Assembly: GCA_964625575.1 (NCBI GenBank)
Contig: CAZVBQ010000011.1
Location: 1 to 64,000 of the forward strand
Direction: 5' to 3'
DNA: 64,000 nucleotides
From: UTCHB3 sp964625575
GTDB lineage: Bacteria; Bacteroidota; Ignavibacteria; Ignavibacteriales; Ignavibacteriaceae
Shown here: piece after piece, positions 34,330 to 43,939 of the stretch
Position numbering within the stretch: the stretch's first letter is position 1
Layout: each line of letters opens with the position of its first letter
Program-made: the position numbers and the translations under genes
Notes under the pieces: model-generated
The model's database searches: none
Told to the model about the DNA's origin: nothing
Seen by the model: the letters and a program-made list of their open reading frames with translations, nothing else

Positions 34330-35754
34330 TTAATCGAACCGCCATCTGGCACCGAGTGAAACGGATACCCTCTTCGCTGAAGCGGGAGCGAAGAGATATT
34401 GAAAATCGCTGGTCGCGCCATCCAAATATATTTTCCATATTCTAAAGCCGCCACCAAATGACCAACTCGGTATATCGCCGCCACCTACCGAGAATCCGGT
34501 ACGGAACCAAGGGAGCCACGAGACCTTCGGGTTCCATTCCATACCCATAGACCATCTTGGCTTTGTGCTGTTTCCGGGTTCGTCATTAAAGCCGAAATTC
34601 AGATCGGTCGCCACTAACCAGGCTCCACTCGTGCCGGCAGTATTGAAGGCCAACCCCAAACGGAGCGCGCCTGGTAACGAAGTACTGAACTCGCCCGTCG
34701 GTTTCGCCTTTCCTTTCAGGAGGTTGGTGAGTGAATCCCTCTGCTGCTGATTCAGGATGTCATCAAGATAAATGGCTCCTTCAGCTTTGAACTCTGCTGT
34801 TTTCTGCGTCCAGGTTATCGAACCAAGATCAGTAAGAGCGAATCCGAAAGACCACTTGTCGTTTATCTGGGCGGCAAATCCGAGATCGAAACCAAATCCT
34901 GTGCCGGCAGGGCTCGGGAAGGGGAAGAAGTTCTTCCCTTTATCGATCTTTACCGAATCGAAATCATACTGCACACCGAAATCGGGTGAGAACGACGAAA
35001 TAGCACGGTAGTCACCGGTTCCCGTGATAACATTGCCGGCGCCAAACGTGAAGTTGGTTTTTATATAGTCCGTCGCCGCGTATCCATAACCGTGCATAAG
35101 ATTTAACGAAATGCCCACCGAGGTTTTCTTCCAGTTGAAGAGGTTAAGATCCCTCGCGTATGTGAGGGCATATTTCCTCGACCAGATCGCCTTCACGTCC
35201 AGATTGCTGAAATCATATATCTCACCCTGCAGGTCACCTTCCAAAGCCAGTTTGGCAAATGTTTCAGGGATGATCGCGCGGGAATAGACGATGTCAGAGA
35301 TACTGAAACCGATCGTTCCGGCTTGCTTGCCCATGTTATAAGTCGCGGCAAACAAGGCAAACGATGTGGTGCCGACAAACTTGCTCTCATCGGAGAAGAG
35401 CGATCTGAATCTCTTCTCATCTTCAAGGGTCAGATACTTCCCTTCCTTCTTCCCGGTCGAACTGTTGGTCTGACCACCGAAGAAGTAATTGTAATCTTCA
35501 AGGGTCATGAAGTCAAAACCCGCCCTGATGTTTATAGGGCCGATGAGCGTGAATTCAAATGATTTCTCTTCACTCCACGTGATCAGAGCAGGGTTTATGC
35601 CAAGCGCGTAAACGCCACGGGCTGTGGCAGTGTATGTTTTGCCCATGGCAGTTGAAACGGGGTCAGAACTTGATGAGATTCCTCCTCCGTTCTGCGCTGA
35701 AACCAATGTGGCAAAAGTGACAATAAGCAATAATATGTATCGAATGTTTTTCAT
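34330..35754 (-). CDS. Outer-membrane beta-barrel protein (DUF5723/PorV-like)
   Basis: A 474-residue protein with a signal peptide (1-20, ending V-S-A-Q). The mature N-terminus S-D-P-V-S-T-A-M-G-K-T-Y-T-A ... G-V-Y-A-L-G-I-N-P-A-L resembles FadL/PorV-type barrels, where an N-terminal plug begins 'A-x-G ... N-P-A'. Alternating hydrophobic strands run to a C-terminal aromatic-rich strand ending G-A-R-W-R-F-D. Function unknown; DUF5723 proteins are widespread in Bacteroidota. It lies 12 bases after the lipoprotein gene upstream, so the two are probably expressed together. Confidence 0.8.
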   Translation of the reverse strand: MKNIRYILLLIVTFATLVSAQNGGGISSSSDPVSTAMGKTYTATARGVYALGINPALITWSEEKSFEFTLIGPINIRAGFDFMTLEDYNYFFGGQTNSSTGKKEGKYLTLEDEKRFRSLFSDESKFVGTTSFALFAATYNMGKQAGTIGFSISDIVYSRAIIPETFAKLALEGDLQGEIYDFSNLDVKAIWSRKYALTYARDLNLFNWKKTSVGISLNLMHGYGYAATDYIKTNFTFGAGNVITGTGDYRAISSFSPDFGVQYDFDSVKIDKGKNFFPFPSPAGTGFGFDLGFAAQINDKWSFGFALTDLGSITWTQKTAEFKAEGAIYLDDILNQQQRDSLTNLLKGKAKPTGEFSTSLPGALRLGLAFNTAGTSGAWLVATDLNFGFNDEPGNSTKPRWSMGMEWNPKVSWLPWFRTGFSVGGGDIPSWSFGGGFRIWKIYLDGATSDFQYLFAPASAKRVSVSLGARWRFD

Positions 35755-35766
35755 CTTGTCACCTCA

Positions 35767-37833
35767 CTATTCATTGGGATCTACTTTGTAAGAGAATTTG
35801 CCATACGCACGCATCTTGAATTTGTCGTTCGCGTAGAACTTGACCGGTAGCCCGTTTGTTCTTGAGGTATTAAGCTTCACACTGAATATCAGATATTTCG
35901 TCTTCTGGAAGTTTCGGAAATCCTGATTAACAAGTTTGATCACGATACTGTCTTTTGCCACGGTAATTACCTTGTCATTCGCGCCTACCGTTGCACCATG
36001 AATGGTGAGCGTAGAATCGTTCCCCGTGTTTTTCGGGATCAGGTTCATAACCTTCCGGTAGTCTTTATCAACAAAGGTACCGGAGAAATTTATCGCTGAC
36101 GCGAATCCGTTCTCGAGAATCAGCGTGATCTCCGCCGAATTTGCATTGTTCAACTTGCTTGAATCTGAATTTGAGAACTCGACTGCAACCGTATCCACGA
36201 TGGAACCGTTTGTAATACCAACGTGGAAGGGGAAGTCGAGATTTGCAACACCATACACCGAGTCTATTGTCTGTGCTGTTCCTTCCTTGTAGTTCGGGTT
36301 CAGTCTGGTAACGCCGACAACGGTCATTGTACTCGGAAGGTTGTTCGGGAAAGCGAGAATGAATTGCTCGACTTTCACGGGGTCAAGTTTTATGGTGTTC
36401 AAACCGTTACCCAGAACAGTGGCAGGGAGGTCGAGCTCCGCTGTATTAACACCGTTGGTGCCTCTCAGCTTGCCGCTGAATTTAACCTCAAAAGTGGTTG
36501 CCTTCTGTACGAGGAGTTTTAATTCGGAATCCTGCAAGTCAATCTTCCCAAACGTGAATTTGCCTTGCAAATCTTTAAGATTAATACCGATATCTGTCTC
36601 CACAACGCGGAGTTCAACAGGTTTTACTTTTCCTGTTATGCTTTGGATAACAAGATCACCCATGCTTATGTTGGAGATGAGACTGTCGGTGACAAGCACA
36701 GTGCTTGTAACACCGGGCCGCACAGTGTTAACCGCTGAAGCGGTGTAAGTAATGGTGTTTTTAAGTGTTCCACCGGAGTTGATCGTGTAGTTTTGCAAAT
36801 TCGGGATCGAGAAACTTCCCGTTCCCTTTGCCGGAACGCTTATTACCTGACTGAAGGCGGAACCGTCGGGCTTCTTAAGCTCTGTAACAGAGATTGTCAC
36901 TTGGAACGGCATATCTATCGAGTTCTTAATAGATATATCCAGATGTCCCGATTCAAACTTGATAAACGAATACTGTGTTGAGTCGTCGAGCTTTATAACG
37001 TCGCTTTTGCTTATCGGGGATTGTTGGGGGATCACGGCTTTCGCCCCGGCAATCGTCAAGCCGGAGAAAGAAGTGGTAACTGTTGTTTTCGGATCCGCGG
37101 GCACCATTACTGACTGCCCGCTGCTGCCCAGCGACGTGAGCTGAACTTCAACCCTCAGTGAATCAACAAGCTTCACACCCGCGAGCGGGAAATTAATAGT
37201 ACGCTCCTGATTTTGAGTGAGGGTGAAAGTGGTGTTGTCAGTGAGCAACCGCGTGTTTTCGGCGATCGTTGAGCCAAGATACGTGTAATTCTTCGCCGCT
37301 CTGATTATGACCCGGCTGATTGTGATCGGAACCGGTCCGTTCTCGTTTTTCAGCTTTAACGCCATCGTTCCCGCGGATAACTCCGCCACCTCGAAAGATG
37401 ATATCTTGCTAAGATCCTGAACGATCAGGGTGTTCGCTACAGGTGGTACTATCTGTGCCTGACCCGGTGTCACATTGACCCACTGGGTCATTTTTATGCT
37501 TTGCACGATCGGCGCCACGTCATTCACTTTTATTGTGCCAACGGTTGCCTTGATCTCTTTGGGGGTCGCGTTCAGGGTCATCCTGTTCTCGATCCGTACG
37601 GAATTCAGGTTCTGCAACTGCTCGTAGACCACGATCGCGGTGTCACTTCTTGCCTTGAGGTTTGTGGTATCCCTCTCAACAATTTCCTTTAGAGTGTATT
37701 GCCTGTTCACAAACGGAAGATTCAGTTCCACATCCCATACCGGCATTTTGGGATCTGTAACTATATCGCATCCGGAGAAGAGAAGCAATAGAACACCGGC
37801 TACACCGGCAATACTTTTGTAGAAAAACTTCAT
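35767..37833 (-). CDS. Large lipoprotein of unknown function
   Basis: A 688-residue protein with a lipobox signal peptide (L-L-L-F-S-G-C22), so it should be lipid-anchored in the envelope. The rest is rich in beta-strand patterns and Thr/Val/Ser with several similar-looking immunoglobulin-like segments (for example the repeated theme I-x-N-x-x-x-x-x-V-T-I-x-V-x-E near 315). I recognise no catalytic motif. It precedes a beta-barrel gene by 12 bases, suggesting a surface lipoprotein and barrel pair; this is inferred from context. Confidence 0.8.
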   Translation of the reverse strand: MKFFYKSIAGVAGVLLLLFSGCDIVTDPKMPVWDVELNLPFVNRQYTLKEIVERDTTNLKARSDTAIVVYEQLQNLNSVRIENRMTLNATPKEIKATVGTIKVNDVAPIVQSIKMTQWVNVTPGQAQIVPPVANTLIVQDLSKISSFEVAELSAGTMALKLKNENGPVPITISRVIIRAAKNYTYLGSTIAENTRLLTDNTTFTLTQNQERTINFPLAGVKLVDSLRVEVQLTSLGSSGQSVMVPADPKTTVTTSFSGLTIAGAKAVIPQQSPISKSDVIKLDDSTQYSFIKFESGHLDISIKNSIDMPFQVTISVTELKKPDGSAFSQVISVPAKGTGSFSIPNLQNYTINSGGTLKNTITYTASAVNTVRPGVTSTVLVTDSLISNISMGDLVIQSITGKVKPVELRVVETDIGINLKDLQGKFTFGKIDLQDSELKLLVQKATTFEVKFSGKLRGTNGVNTAELDLPATVLGNGLNTIKLDPVKVEQFILAFPNNLPSTMTVVGVTRLNPNYKEGTAQTIDSVYGVANLDFPFHVGITNGSIVDTVAVEFSNSDSSKLNNANSAEITLILENGFASAINFSGTFVDKDYRKVMNLIPKNTGNDSTLTIHGATVGANDKVITVAKDSIVIKLVNQDFRNFQKTKYLIFSVKLNTSRTNGLPVKFYANDKFKMRAYGKFSYKVDPNE

Positions 37834-37922
37834 TACAGTCTCATATTAAGATTTATAATGGTTAATAACTCAAGTTAAATATAATTCAGAATGTTTGCAA
37901 ATAAATTATGCAAAAACGGGGC

Positions 37923-38005
37923 AAAAAAGCAAAAAAAAGAGCATCAAGCGAAAGACCGGGCATTTTTATGCCACGTCAGCCGGCTCTCATTTAATGCTCT
38001 TTCTT
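37923..38005 (-). terminator. Nested stem structure with T-tract downstream of a T9SS cargo gene
   Basis: On the minus strand a 10-bp outer stem (AGAGCATTAA with TTGATGCTCT; 37938-37947 and 37991-38000) encloses an inner GGCAT-AAAA-ATGCC hairpin with a CCGG/CCGG segment between, and is followed by a run of eight T. It serves the gene ending at 38032 as a terminator, but it is unusually elaborate. Confidence 0.7.
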
Positions 38006-38031
38006 AAAAGACGTTGCACAGGCAACATCCT

Positions 38032-38949
38032 CTATTTTACAAGTAACATCTTCCTGTTCAACACCACGCTTCCCGCGCGCAGCTCATATAGATAAAGCCC
38101 CGAAGGGAGACCGGCGGCGTCAAACCTGACCTCATACTCGCCCGGTTCTTTCGACCCGTTAACAAGACTCGCCACCTCAACTCCCATAACATCATACACT
38201 TTCAGTATCACGTCACTGCGGACGGGTACCGAGTACTTGATGTTTGTGGAAGGGTTGAACGGGTTGGGGTAGTTCTGCCCGAGCGCGAACTGCGTTGGTA
38301 CCTCAACAGGGTCTTCAACACTTGTGAGGCCTTGCTCCGTGCTGCCGACTATGTCGGAAAAGTGAGTTATTCGCGTCACAAGTGAATCGTTGTAGTTGGT
38401 CGTTGTTATGCCGGTGAGACTGAACCCACCTGTAACCTGAAGATAGGCGAAGGCGAGAAGTGCTGCCGGGTTTAACCCCGACTGCTGACAGAACGCGTTG
38501 AACAAACCTGATTTCTTCAGCACCAGCTTGAACGCGTATGGTGACGTGAAAGTGAAAGGACTTGGCAGCGGATCTATTCCGGTGAAATCGTAAACCTCCA
38601 CCCTCCAGAAGAAGAAGAGATTAAGCGCGTTCGCCGGTGTGAACAAACCATTGCTGCAGTTCACATTGTTAAGCGTGATCCTTACCTGTATATCCTGATT
38701 GATCGAGCCGTTCTCAAAAATAAAGTAGGACCCGACAAGCGAGTTATATAACGACTGGGCAATGTTATAAGGAGCGGCAAGGTTCGCGGCTTTTATCGAA
38801 TATTGCTGTCCTTCACGGATGGTGTCATTCCAGATCGAGAACTGGGGGGCGTTATTACATTTTATCGAAATGACCACATTGATCTTGTTCTGTGCGAACA
38901 GTCCGCCCGCGAACAGGAAAAAAAGGATGAAAAGTAAATATCTTTTCAT
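38032..38949 (-). CDS. Secreted protein with T9SS type A sorting domain
   Basis: About 305 residues starting M-K-R-Y-L-L-F (an ATG four codons earlier at 38961 is possible but lies before the natural signal peptide). The signal peptide ends G-L-F-A-Q. The middle 190 residues show no recognised domain. The C-terminal 85 residues are a T9SS sorting domain: L-G-Q-N-Y-P-N-P-F-N-P-S-T, V-Y-D-V-M-G-V-E-V, and final K-M-L-L-V-K. It is therefore exported and surface-attached or released; its function is unknown. Confidence 0.85.
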   Translation of the reverse strand: MKRYLLFILFFLFAGGLFAQNKINVVISIKCNNAPQFSIWNDTIREGQQYSIKAANLAAPYNIAQSLYNSLVGSYFIFENGSINQDIQVRITLNNVNCSNGLFTPANALNLFFFWRVEVYDFTGIDPLPSPFTFTSPYAFKLVLKKSGLFNAFCQQSGLNPAALLAFAYLQVTGGFSLTGITTTNYNDSLVTRITHFSDIVGSTEQGLTSVEDPVEVPTQFALGQNYPNPFNPSTNIKYSVPVRSDVILKVYDVMGVEVASLVNGSKEPGEYEVRFDAAGLPSGLYLYELRAGSVVLNRKMLLVK

Positions 38950-39107
38950 TTTGTACTCCATGTGATGATGTTTAAACGATTAAATATCCGGGAATTCTGT
39001 CGATTAAATATGTCTCGAATCTCAACACGGAATTTAATATTAAATCGGGTAAATGCAAGATTATTTTATTGATGTAAATAACATTTTGCTGAAGACGTGA
39101 CGCAGCT

Positions 39108-39142
39108 AACAAAAAAGGCTGCCTTTTAGTGACAGCCTTTAT
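39108..39142 (-). terminator. Rho-independent terminator of the TPR/DUF3467 operon
   Basis: On the minus strand AAGGCTG (39134-39140) pairs with CAGCCTT (39116-39122), followed by T6. It lies just after the stop of the DUF3467 gene. Confidence 0.87.
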
Positions 39143-39153
39143 CTGATAAGACG

Positions 39154-39486
39154 TTAGTTGAACTTTTCCGTCCGTTGAGGTGGGAATCCGAACTGTTGCT
39201 CCTGAGGGAAGTCGATGTTTATCTCACCGAAACGCGACTCATATTTCTCTATGTTGTCCGCCAATGCCCTTAGCAGCATTTTAGCATGCTGAGGGGTGGT
39301 TATGATACGCGACATCACCTTGGCTTTCTGTATTCCGGGGAGTATCCGGGTAAAGTCGATAACGAACTCTGCCGGCGAATGAGTAATGAAAGCGAGGTTC
39401 GAGTAGATACCTTCAGCTTCCTTCTCACCCAGTTCCACATTTAGTTGCTGCTGTTGTGGAGCAACGGGGTCTTTCGGGTTCTGCAT
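39154..39486 (-). CDS. DUF3467 protein
   Basis: A 110-residue protein matching the DUF3467 pattern: Y-S-N-L-A-F-I-T-H-S-P-A-E-F-V-I-D-F, then V-M-S-R-I-I-T-T-P-Q-H-A-K-M-L-L-R-A-L. The family is small, cytoplasmic and of unknown function. It starts four bases after the TPR lipoprotein gene and ends at a strong terminator, so it closes a two-gene operon. Confidence 0.9.
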   Translation of the reverse strand: MQNPKDPVAPQQQQLNVELGEKEAEGIYSNLAFITHSPAEFVIDFTRILPGIQKAKVMSRIITTPQHAKMLLRALADNIEKYESRFGEINIDFPQEQQFGFPPQRTEKFN

Positions 39487-39490
39487 CTTT

Positions 39491-40657
39491 TTACTTCATT
39501 TCCGATAATTTCTTCTGTACTTCTTCTGCTTCCTTGGTCTTGCTCAATCTTGTGTAAGCCTTGAAGAGAAGGTCATAACCTCTTTTCTCTTTGGGAGCTT
39601 TCTCAACAAAGAGATTGGCGTTCTCAACGCACTTTTCAAATTTCGGATTTGCTTCCGGCCTGCCGTCAACTTTGTTGGCATCAGCTTTCTTCAGGATCGT
39701 AAGCCCCCAGTTGTAGTAAGCGAAACCTTCGTAGTAGTAAACTTCAAAGAAGTTCGGATCTATTTTCAGAACTTCTGCAAATTCAGAAACAGCGGCAGTG
39801 TAGTTTTGAACGTTCGTCAAGAAGATACCGTAGTAAAGCCTGCTGATCTTGTTGTTTGGGTTTTTCTTTACTTCCGCTTCAAACATGGCGGCACCTTCTT
39901 CAGCCTTGTTCAGGAAGCCGTAAATGCTCGCGAGCGACTGAAGGATTACTTCGTTACCGGGGTGAGCGTTGATACCTTTTTTGGCAATATCAAGCGCTGT
40001 CATGAACTCCTGGTTTGCGGCAACACTGTCAGCAGCGTTTTTGCTTGCTTTGTAAGCGTTGTTCTTTACTTCACCTTTTTTAATGTGAATCTCAGCAAGC
40101 TGGGCATAGGCGAAGTCTGATCCTTTTTTCTCGATTATTTTCTCAAGAACCGGGATCGCCTTGTCATTCTCACCTTTGTTAAGGTAGATCATTGAAACAA
40201 TCTTGTAAGCTTCGATCGAATCGGGCTCAAGGAAGATCGCTGTGTTAAATTTTTCCACCGCCTTGTCGAGGAAGATCGCGGTTGTATCTTTTGATTTCGA
40301 CTGGGCCGCCTTGTTATAATTGCTTACACCACCGTTAAAGGCTTCCGCCCAGGCGCTCTGCATTATCGCGTCAATTTCTTTCTTGAATTTCGGGCTGATC
40401 CCAAGCGATTTGTTAAAGTTTCCCACCATCGCTTTAATATCTTCCTGCTCTTTATTCACGAGTCCAAGAAGATAAAAACCCTCGTCACTCTTGGGGTTTT
40501 TCTCGATCTCTTTATTCAATGACTCCACGGCCTTATCCCAGTTCTTCTGCTGTATGTAGAGCTTCGCGCTCGACATCTCGGCGGAAGAACACTGATAACC
40601 TGAGAACATCATTCCCAGAAGGATCAAACCTGACAAAAGTATATTGATCTTTTTCAT
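39491..40657 (-). CDS. Tetratricopeptide-repeat lipoprotein
   Basis: A 388-residue protein. The signal peptide ends in a lipobox-like M-F-S-G-Y-Q-C23. Several TPR units follow, for example W-D-K-A-V-E-S-L-N-K-E-I-E-K-N-P and Y-T-A-A-V-S-E-F-A-E-V-L-K-I-D-P-N-F. TPR lipoproteins usually act as scaffolds for envelope complexes; the partner is unknown. It is first in an operon with the DUF3467 gene and divergent from the adenosine deaminase operon. Confidence 0.87.
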   Translation of the reverse strand: MKKINILLSGLILLGMMFSGYQCSSAEMSSAKLYIQQKNWDKAVESLNKEIEKNPKSDEGFYLLGLVNKEQEDIKAMVGNFNKSLGISPKFKKEIDAIMQSAWAEAFNGGVSNYNKAAQSKSKDTTAIFLDKAVEKFNTAIFLEPDSIEAYKIVSMIYLNKGENDKAIPVLEKIIEKKGSDFAYAQLAEIHIKKGEVKNNAYKASKNAADSVAANQEFMTALDIAKKGINAHPGNEVILQSLASIYGFLNKAEEGAAMFEAEVKKNPNNKISRLYYGIFLTNVQNYTAAVSEFAEVLKIDPNFFEVYYYEGFAYYNWGLTILKKADANKVDGRPEANPKFEKCVENANLFVEKAPKEKRGYDLLFKAYTRLSKTKEAEEVQKKLSEMK

Positions 40658-40823
40658 TTAGTGTCTCCAAAGTTTCAAAAATTATGGTCCTCAAAATTAC
40701 TTATAAATCGTTGCATACACAATATTTACTCTCCTCTCCCCAACTCTTTGCCAACTGTTACATCGAAAAAATTGATTTTCACCGATATTATAGATAAATT
40801 TCATATTTAAAAAGAGGTTTTTC

Positions 40824-41915
40824 TTGACGACTGAAGAGATCATAAGAACTGTACCCAAGGTGCTTCTGCACGAACATCTTGACGGTACTTTAAGGCCGGA
40901 GACAATTATTGAGCTGGCAAAAGAAATTAACTACACTAAACTCCCCACCGACGATCCCGACGAACTAAGGAAGTGGTTCCACCGCGGAGCCAATAAAGGC
41001 AATCTTGTTGAATACCTGCAAGGTTTTGAACATACATGCGCCGTGATGCAGACTCGCGAGGCGCTGAAAAGGGTTGCTTTTGAGATGATCGAAGACATGT
41101 ACAAAGACGGCGTCTGTTATGTCGAGATCAGATTCGCTCCCATCTTCCACACCCACCGCGGTCTCTATATGGATGACGTGGTAAGCGCGGTTCTTGAAGG
41201 ACTCGACGAGGGGAAAGAAAAATACAATGTTGAATACGGACTCCTCCTCTGCGGCATGCGTAACATGAAAGACACGCTTGAGATAGCCGAACTCGCGGTT
41301 AACTTCAGGGAAAAGGGTGTTGTGGGGTTTGACCTCGCCGGTGAAGAAGGCGGCTACCCCCCTAAAAAGCACATTGAAGCTTTCCAGTATATCCAAAGAG
41401 AGAATTTTAACATCACCATTCACGCGGGTGAAGCCTTCGGCAAAGAATCGATCTGGCAGGCCATTCAATGGTGCGGTGCCCACAGGATCGGACACGGTAC
41501 CCGCCTGATAGAAGACATGATCCTCGCGGAGGATGAGGAAACAGTTAAAGGAATGGGTGACCTCGCTCAGTACGTGCTCGATAAAAGGATACCCATCGAG
41601 TGCTGCCTCCTCAGTAATGTTCACACCGGAGCGGTCGAGTCACTCGAGAAGCACCCCTTCAAAATTTTGTACAAAAACAAGTTCAGGGTTACCATCAACA
41701 CCGATAACTGCCTCATGAGCGACACATCGATGACCAAAGAGTTTCTCACCGCGGTTCAAACGTTCGATCTTAATCTTGATGATGTCGAGAAGATCACTAT
41801 CAACGCCATGAAGTCAGCTTTCATCCACCATAACGACCGTATAAGGCTCATCTATGATGTGATAAAACCCGGTTACCTCGAAATGCGAAACACTCTGACT
41901 TCACTTAAACTTTAG
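40824..41915 (+). CDS. add: Adenosine deaminase
   Basis: Converts adenosine (and deoxyadenosine) to inosine; cytoplasmic zinc enzyme of the amidohydrolase superfamily. Zinc and catalytic motifs are H-E-H-L-D-G-T-L (15-22), T-I-H-A-G-E-A-F-G, G-H-G-T-R-L and I-N-T-D-N. The start is a TTG preceded by AAAGAGG. It opens an operon with a small unknown gene, urocanate hydratase and phosphoglycerate dehydrogenase. The specificity could be for a modified adenosine, since family members differ there. Confidence 0.93.
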   Translation: MTTEEIIRTVPKVLLHEHLDGTLRPETIIELAKEINYTKLPTDDPDELRKWFHRGANKGNLVEYLQGFEHTCAVMQTREALKRVAFEMIEDMYKDGVCYVEIRFAPIFHTHRGLYMDDVVSAVLEGLDEGKEKYNVEYGLLLCGMRNMKDTLEIAELAVNFREKGVVGFDLAGEEGGYPPKKHIEAFQYIQRENFNITIHAGEAFGKESIWQAIQWCGAHRIGHGTRLIEDMILAEDEETVKGMGDLAQYVLDKRIPIECCLLSNVHTGAVESLEKHPFKILYKNKFRVTINTDNCLMSDTSMTKEFLTAVQTFDLNLDDVEKITINAMKSAFIHHNDRIRLIYDVIKPGYLEMRNTLTSLKL

Positions 41916-41921
41916 GATCAC

Positions 41922-42263
41922 ATGAAAATAGCCATTAGAAATTATAACCTCGATTTTGAAAAGACCGACAAGAAGGTAGTTCTCCAGTTTGTTAAGCAGG
42001 CAATTAAGCAAACCGAAGGAAGCCAGGATGTAAATATCATTAAACAGAACCGCCTCCTCTCCTCAATCCAGGAAAAGGTGAACGGTTCAGATTCTGTTAA
42101 GTTTACAAAAGAAGAGTATTTCGCACTGAAAAATATGATTGTTGCCAATCAGCAACACCTCAAAAAACAGCTCGCGAAAGCCGGATTCTTTAAAAAATTC
42201 TTTCTCAAGTCGCTTGAGACACAGTACTCAAAACTTGTTACCAAATATTTCCAGGACAAATAA
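41922..42263 (+). CDS. Small hypothetical protein in the add-hutU operon
   Basis: 113 residues, K- and Q-rich, predicted helical with a basic C-terminal half (K-K-Q-L-A-K-A-G-F-F-K-K-F-F-L-K-S). No signal peptide or known motif. It lies six bases after adenosine deaminase and two bases before urocanate hydratase, so it is certainly part of this operon. The short gaps support it being a real gene. Confidence 0.75.
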   Translation: MKIAIRNYNLDFEKTDKKVVLQFVKQAIKQTEGSQDVNIIKQNRLLSSIQEKVNGSDSVKFTKEEYFALKNMIVANQQHLKKQLAKAGFFKKFFLKSLETQYSKLVTKYFQDK

Positions 42264-42265
42264 CA

Positions 42266-43927
42266 ATGGTTAAGGAAGAGAAGGTCATTAAAGCCCCGCA
42301 CGGCGCGACCCTCAGTTGCAAAGGCTGGGTGCAGGAGGCTGCCATGCGCATGCTGATGAACAATCTTGATCCGGAAGTGGCGGAGAATCCCGCGGAACTG
42401 ATCGTCTATGGCGGAAAAGGAAAGGCTGCCCGCAACTGGGAGGCCTATGATGCCATTATCAGATCACTTAAACAACTGGAAAACGATGAAACCCTCTTGG
42501 TTCAATCGGGTAAACCCGTGGCTGTATTCAAGAGTCACCCCGACGCTCCAAGGGTTCTTATCTCAAATTCGATGCTTGTTCCCCGCTGGGGCAACTGGGA
42601 TGAATTCCGCAGGCTCGAAGCTCTTGGGCTTACCATGTATGGTCAGATGACCGCCGGTAGCTGGATATACATCGGAACTCAGGGAATTCTCCAGGGCACC
42701 TATGAAACATTCGCTGAATGTGCCCGGCAAAAGTTCGGGGGTTCACTCAAAGGCAAACTGCTGCTCACCTCCGGTCTCGGCGGCATGGGTGGCGCCCAGC
42801 CACTCGCGGCAACCATGAATGGTGCCACATTCCTCGGCATTGATGTTGATCGCTCCCGCATCCAGAAAAGAATCGACACAGGTTACATCGATATTCTCAC
42901 CGAAGATATTGATGAAGCCATAAAACTTGTACTCGAGGCAAAAGAAAACGGCGCTAATATCTCCGTTGGTCTCGTAGGAAATGCTGCCGAAGTGCTGCCA
43001 ATCCTGCTTGACCGGGGTATAATTCCGGATATCGTAACCGACCAGACCTCGGCACACGATACTCTTAACGGCTATGTGCCGATGGGAATGTCGTTTGAAG
43101 AAGCCCTTTCTCTCAGAAAGAACGATCCTGACAAGTATATCGAACTTTCCAAGAAGACAATAGTTACCCACTTGAAAGCCATGCTTGAGTTTCAGAAGCG
43201 AGGTTCGATTACCTTTGACTATGGTAACAATATTCGCGGTGAGGCAAAAGCCAATGGTGTTGAGAACGCGTTTGATATCCCGGGTTTTGTACCTGAATAC
43301 ATTCGTCCGTTATTCTGCGACGGAAATGGACCATTCAGATGGGCTGCCCTCTCAGGCGATCCGGAAGACATTTACACTACCGACGAAGCTGTTAAGGCAG
43401 CATTTCCTGAAAACAAATCGCTTCATAACTGGCTCGACATGGCGAGAAAGAAAGTCCATTTTCAGGGGCTTCCCTCGCGCATCTGTTGGTTAAGTTACGG
43501 CGAAAGGGCAAAGATGGGTCTGATCTTCAATCAACTCGTCGCCGAAGGTAAAGTAAAAGCCCCGATAGTTATCGGAAGAGACCACCTCGATTGTGGCTCG
43601 GTCGCTTCACCTTACCGTGAGACTGAAGCCATGAAAGACGGAAGTGATGCAATTGCCGACTGGCCCATACTTAACGCGCTGATAAACGCGGTGAACGGCG
43701 CTTCCTGGATTTCTGTACATCACGGTGGTGGTGTCGGAATCGGTAACTCCATCCACGCCGGTATGGTTATTGTCGCTGATGGTACACCGGAGGCGGCCGT
43801 AAGGTTGCAAAGAGTACTCACTTCAGATCCCGGTATGGGAATAGTGAGACACGCAGATGCCGGTTATGAAAGGGCGATCGACAACGCCCGGACAAAATCG
43901 GTTAAAATTCCTATGATAAACCAATAA
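42266..43927 (+). CDS. hutU: Urocanate hydratase
   Basis: Hydrates urocanate to 4-imidazolone-5-propionate in histidine breakdown, using tightly bound NAD+. At 553 residues the length is normal. Typical segments are Y-G-G-K-G-K-A-A-R-N-W, T-S-G-L-G-G-M-G-G-A-Q, D-Q-T-S-A-H-D and R-D-H-L-D-C-G-S-V-A-S-P. The other hut genes (hutH, hutI, hutG) are not in the window. The unusual neighbours are adenosine deaminase upstream and serA downstream. Confidence 0.96.
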   Translation: MVKEEKVIKAPHGATLSCKGWVQEAAMRMLMNNLDPEVAENPAELIVYGGKGKAARNWEAYDAIIRSLKQLENDETLLVQSGKPVAVFKSHPDAPRVLISNSMLVPRWGNWDEFRRLEALGLTMYGQMTAGSWIYIGTQGILQGTYETFAECARQKFGGSLKGKLLLTSGLGGMGGAQPLAATMNGATFLGIDVDRSRIQKRIDTGYIDILTEDIDEAIKLVLEAKENGANISVGLVGNAAEVLPILLDRGIIPDIVTDQTSAHDTLNGYVPMGMSFEEALSLRKNDPDKYIELSKKTIVTHLKAMLEFQKRGSITFDYGNNIRGEAKANGVENAFDIPGFVPEYIRPLFCDGNGPFRWAALSGDPEDIYTTDEAVKAAFPENKSLHNWLDMARKKVHFQGLPSRICWLSYGERAKMGLIFNQLVAEGKVKAPIVIGRDHLDCGSVASPYRETEAMKDGSDAIADWPILNALINAVNGASWISVHHGGGVGIGNSIHAGMVIVADGTPEAAVRLQRVLTSDPGMGIVRHADAGYERAIDNARTKSVKIPMINQ

Positions 43928-43939
43928 ATGGAGAAGATC

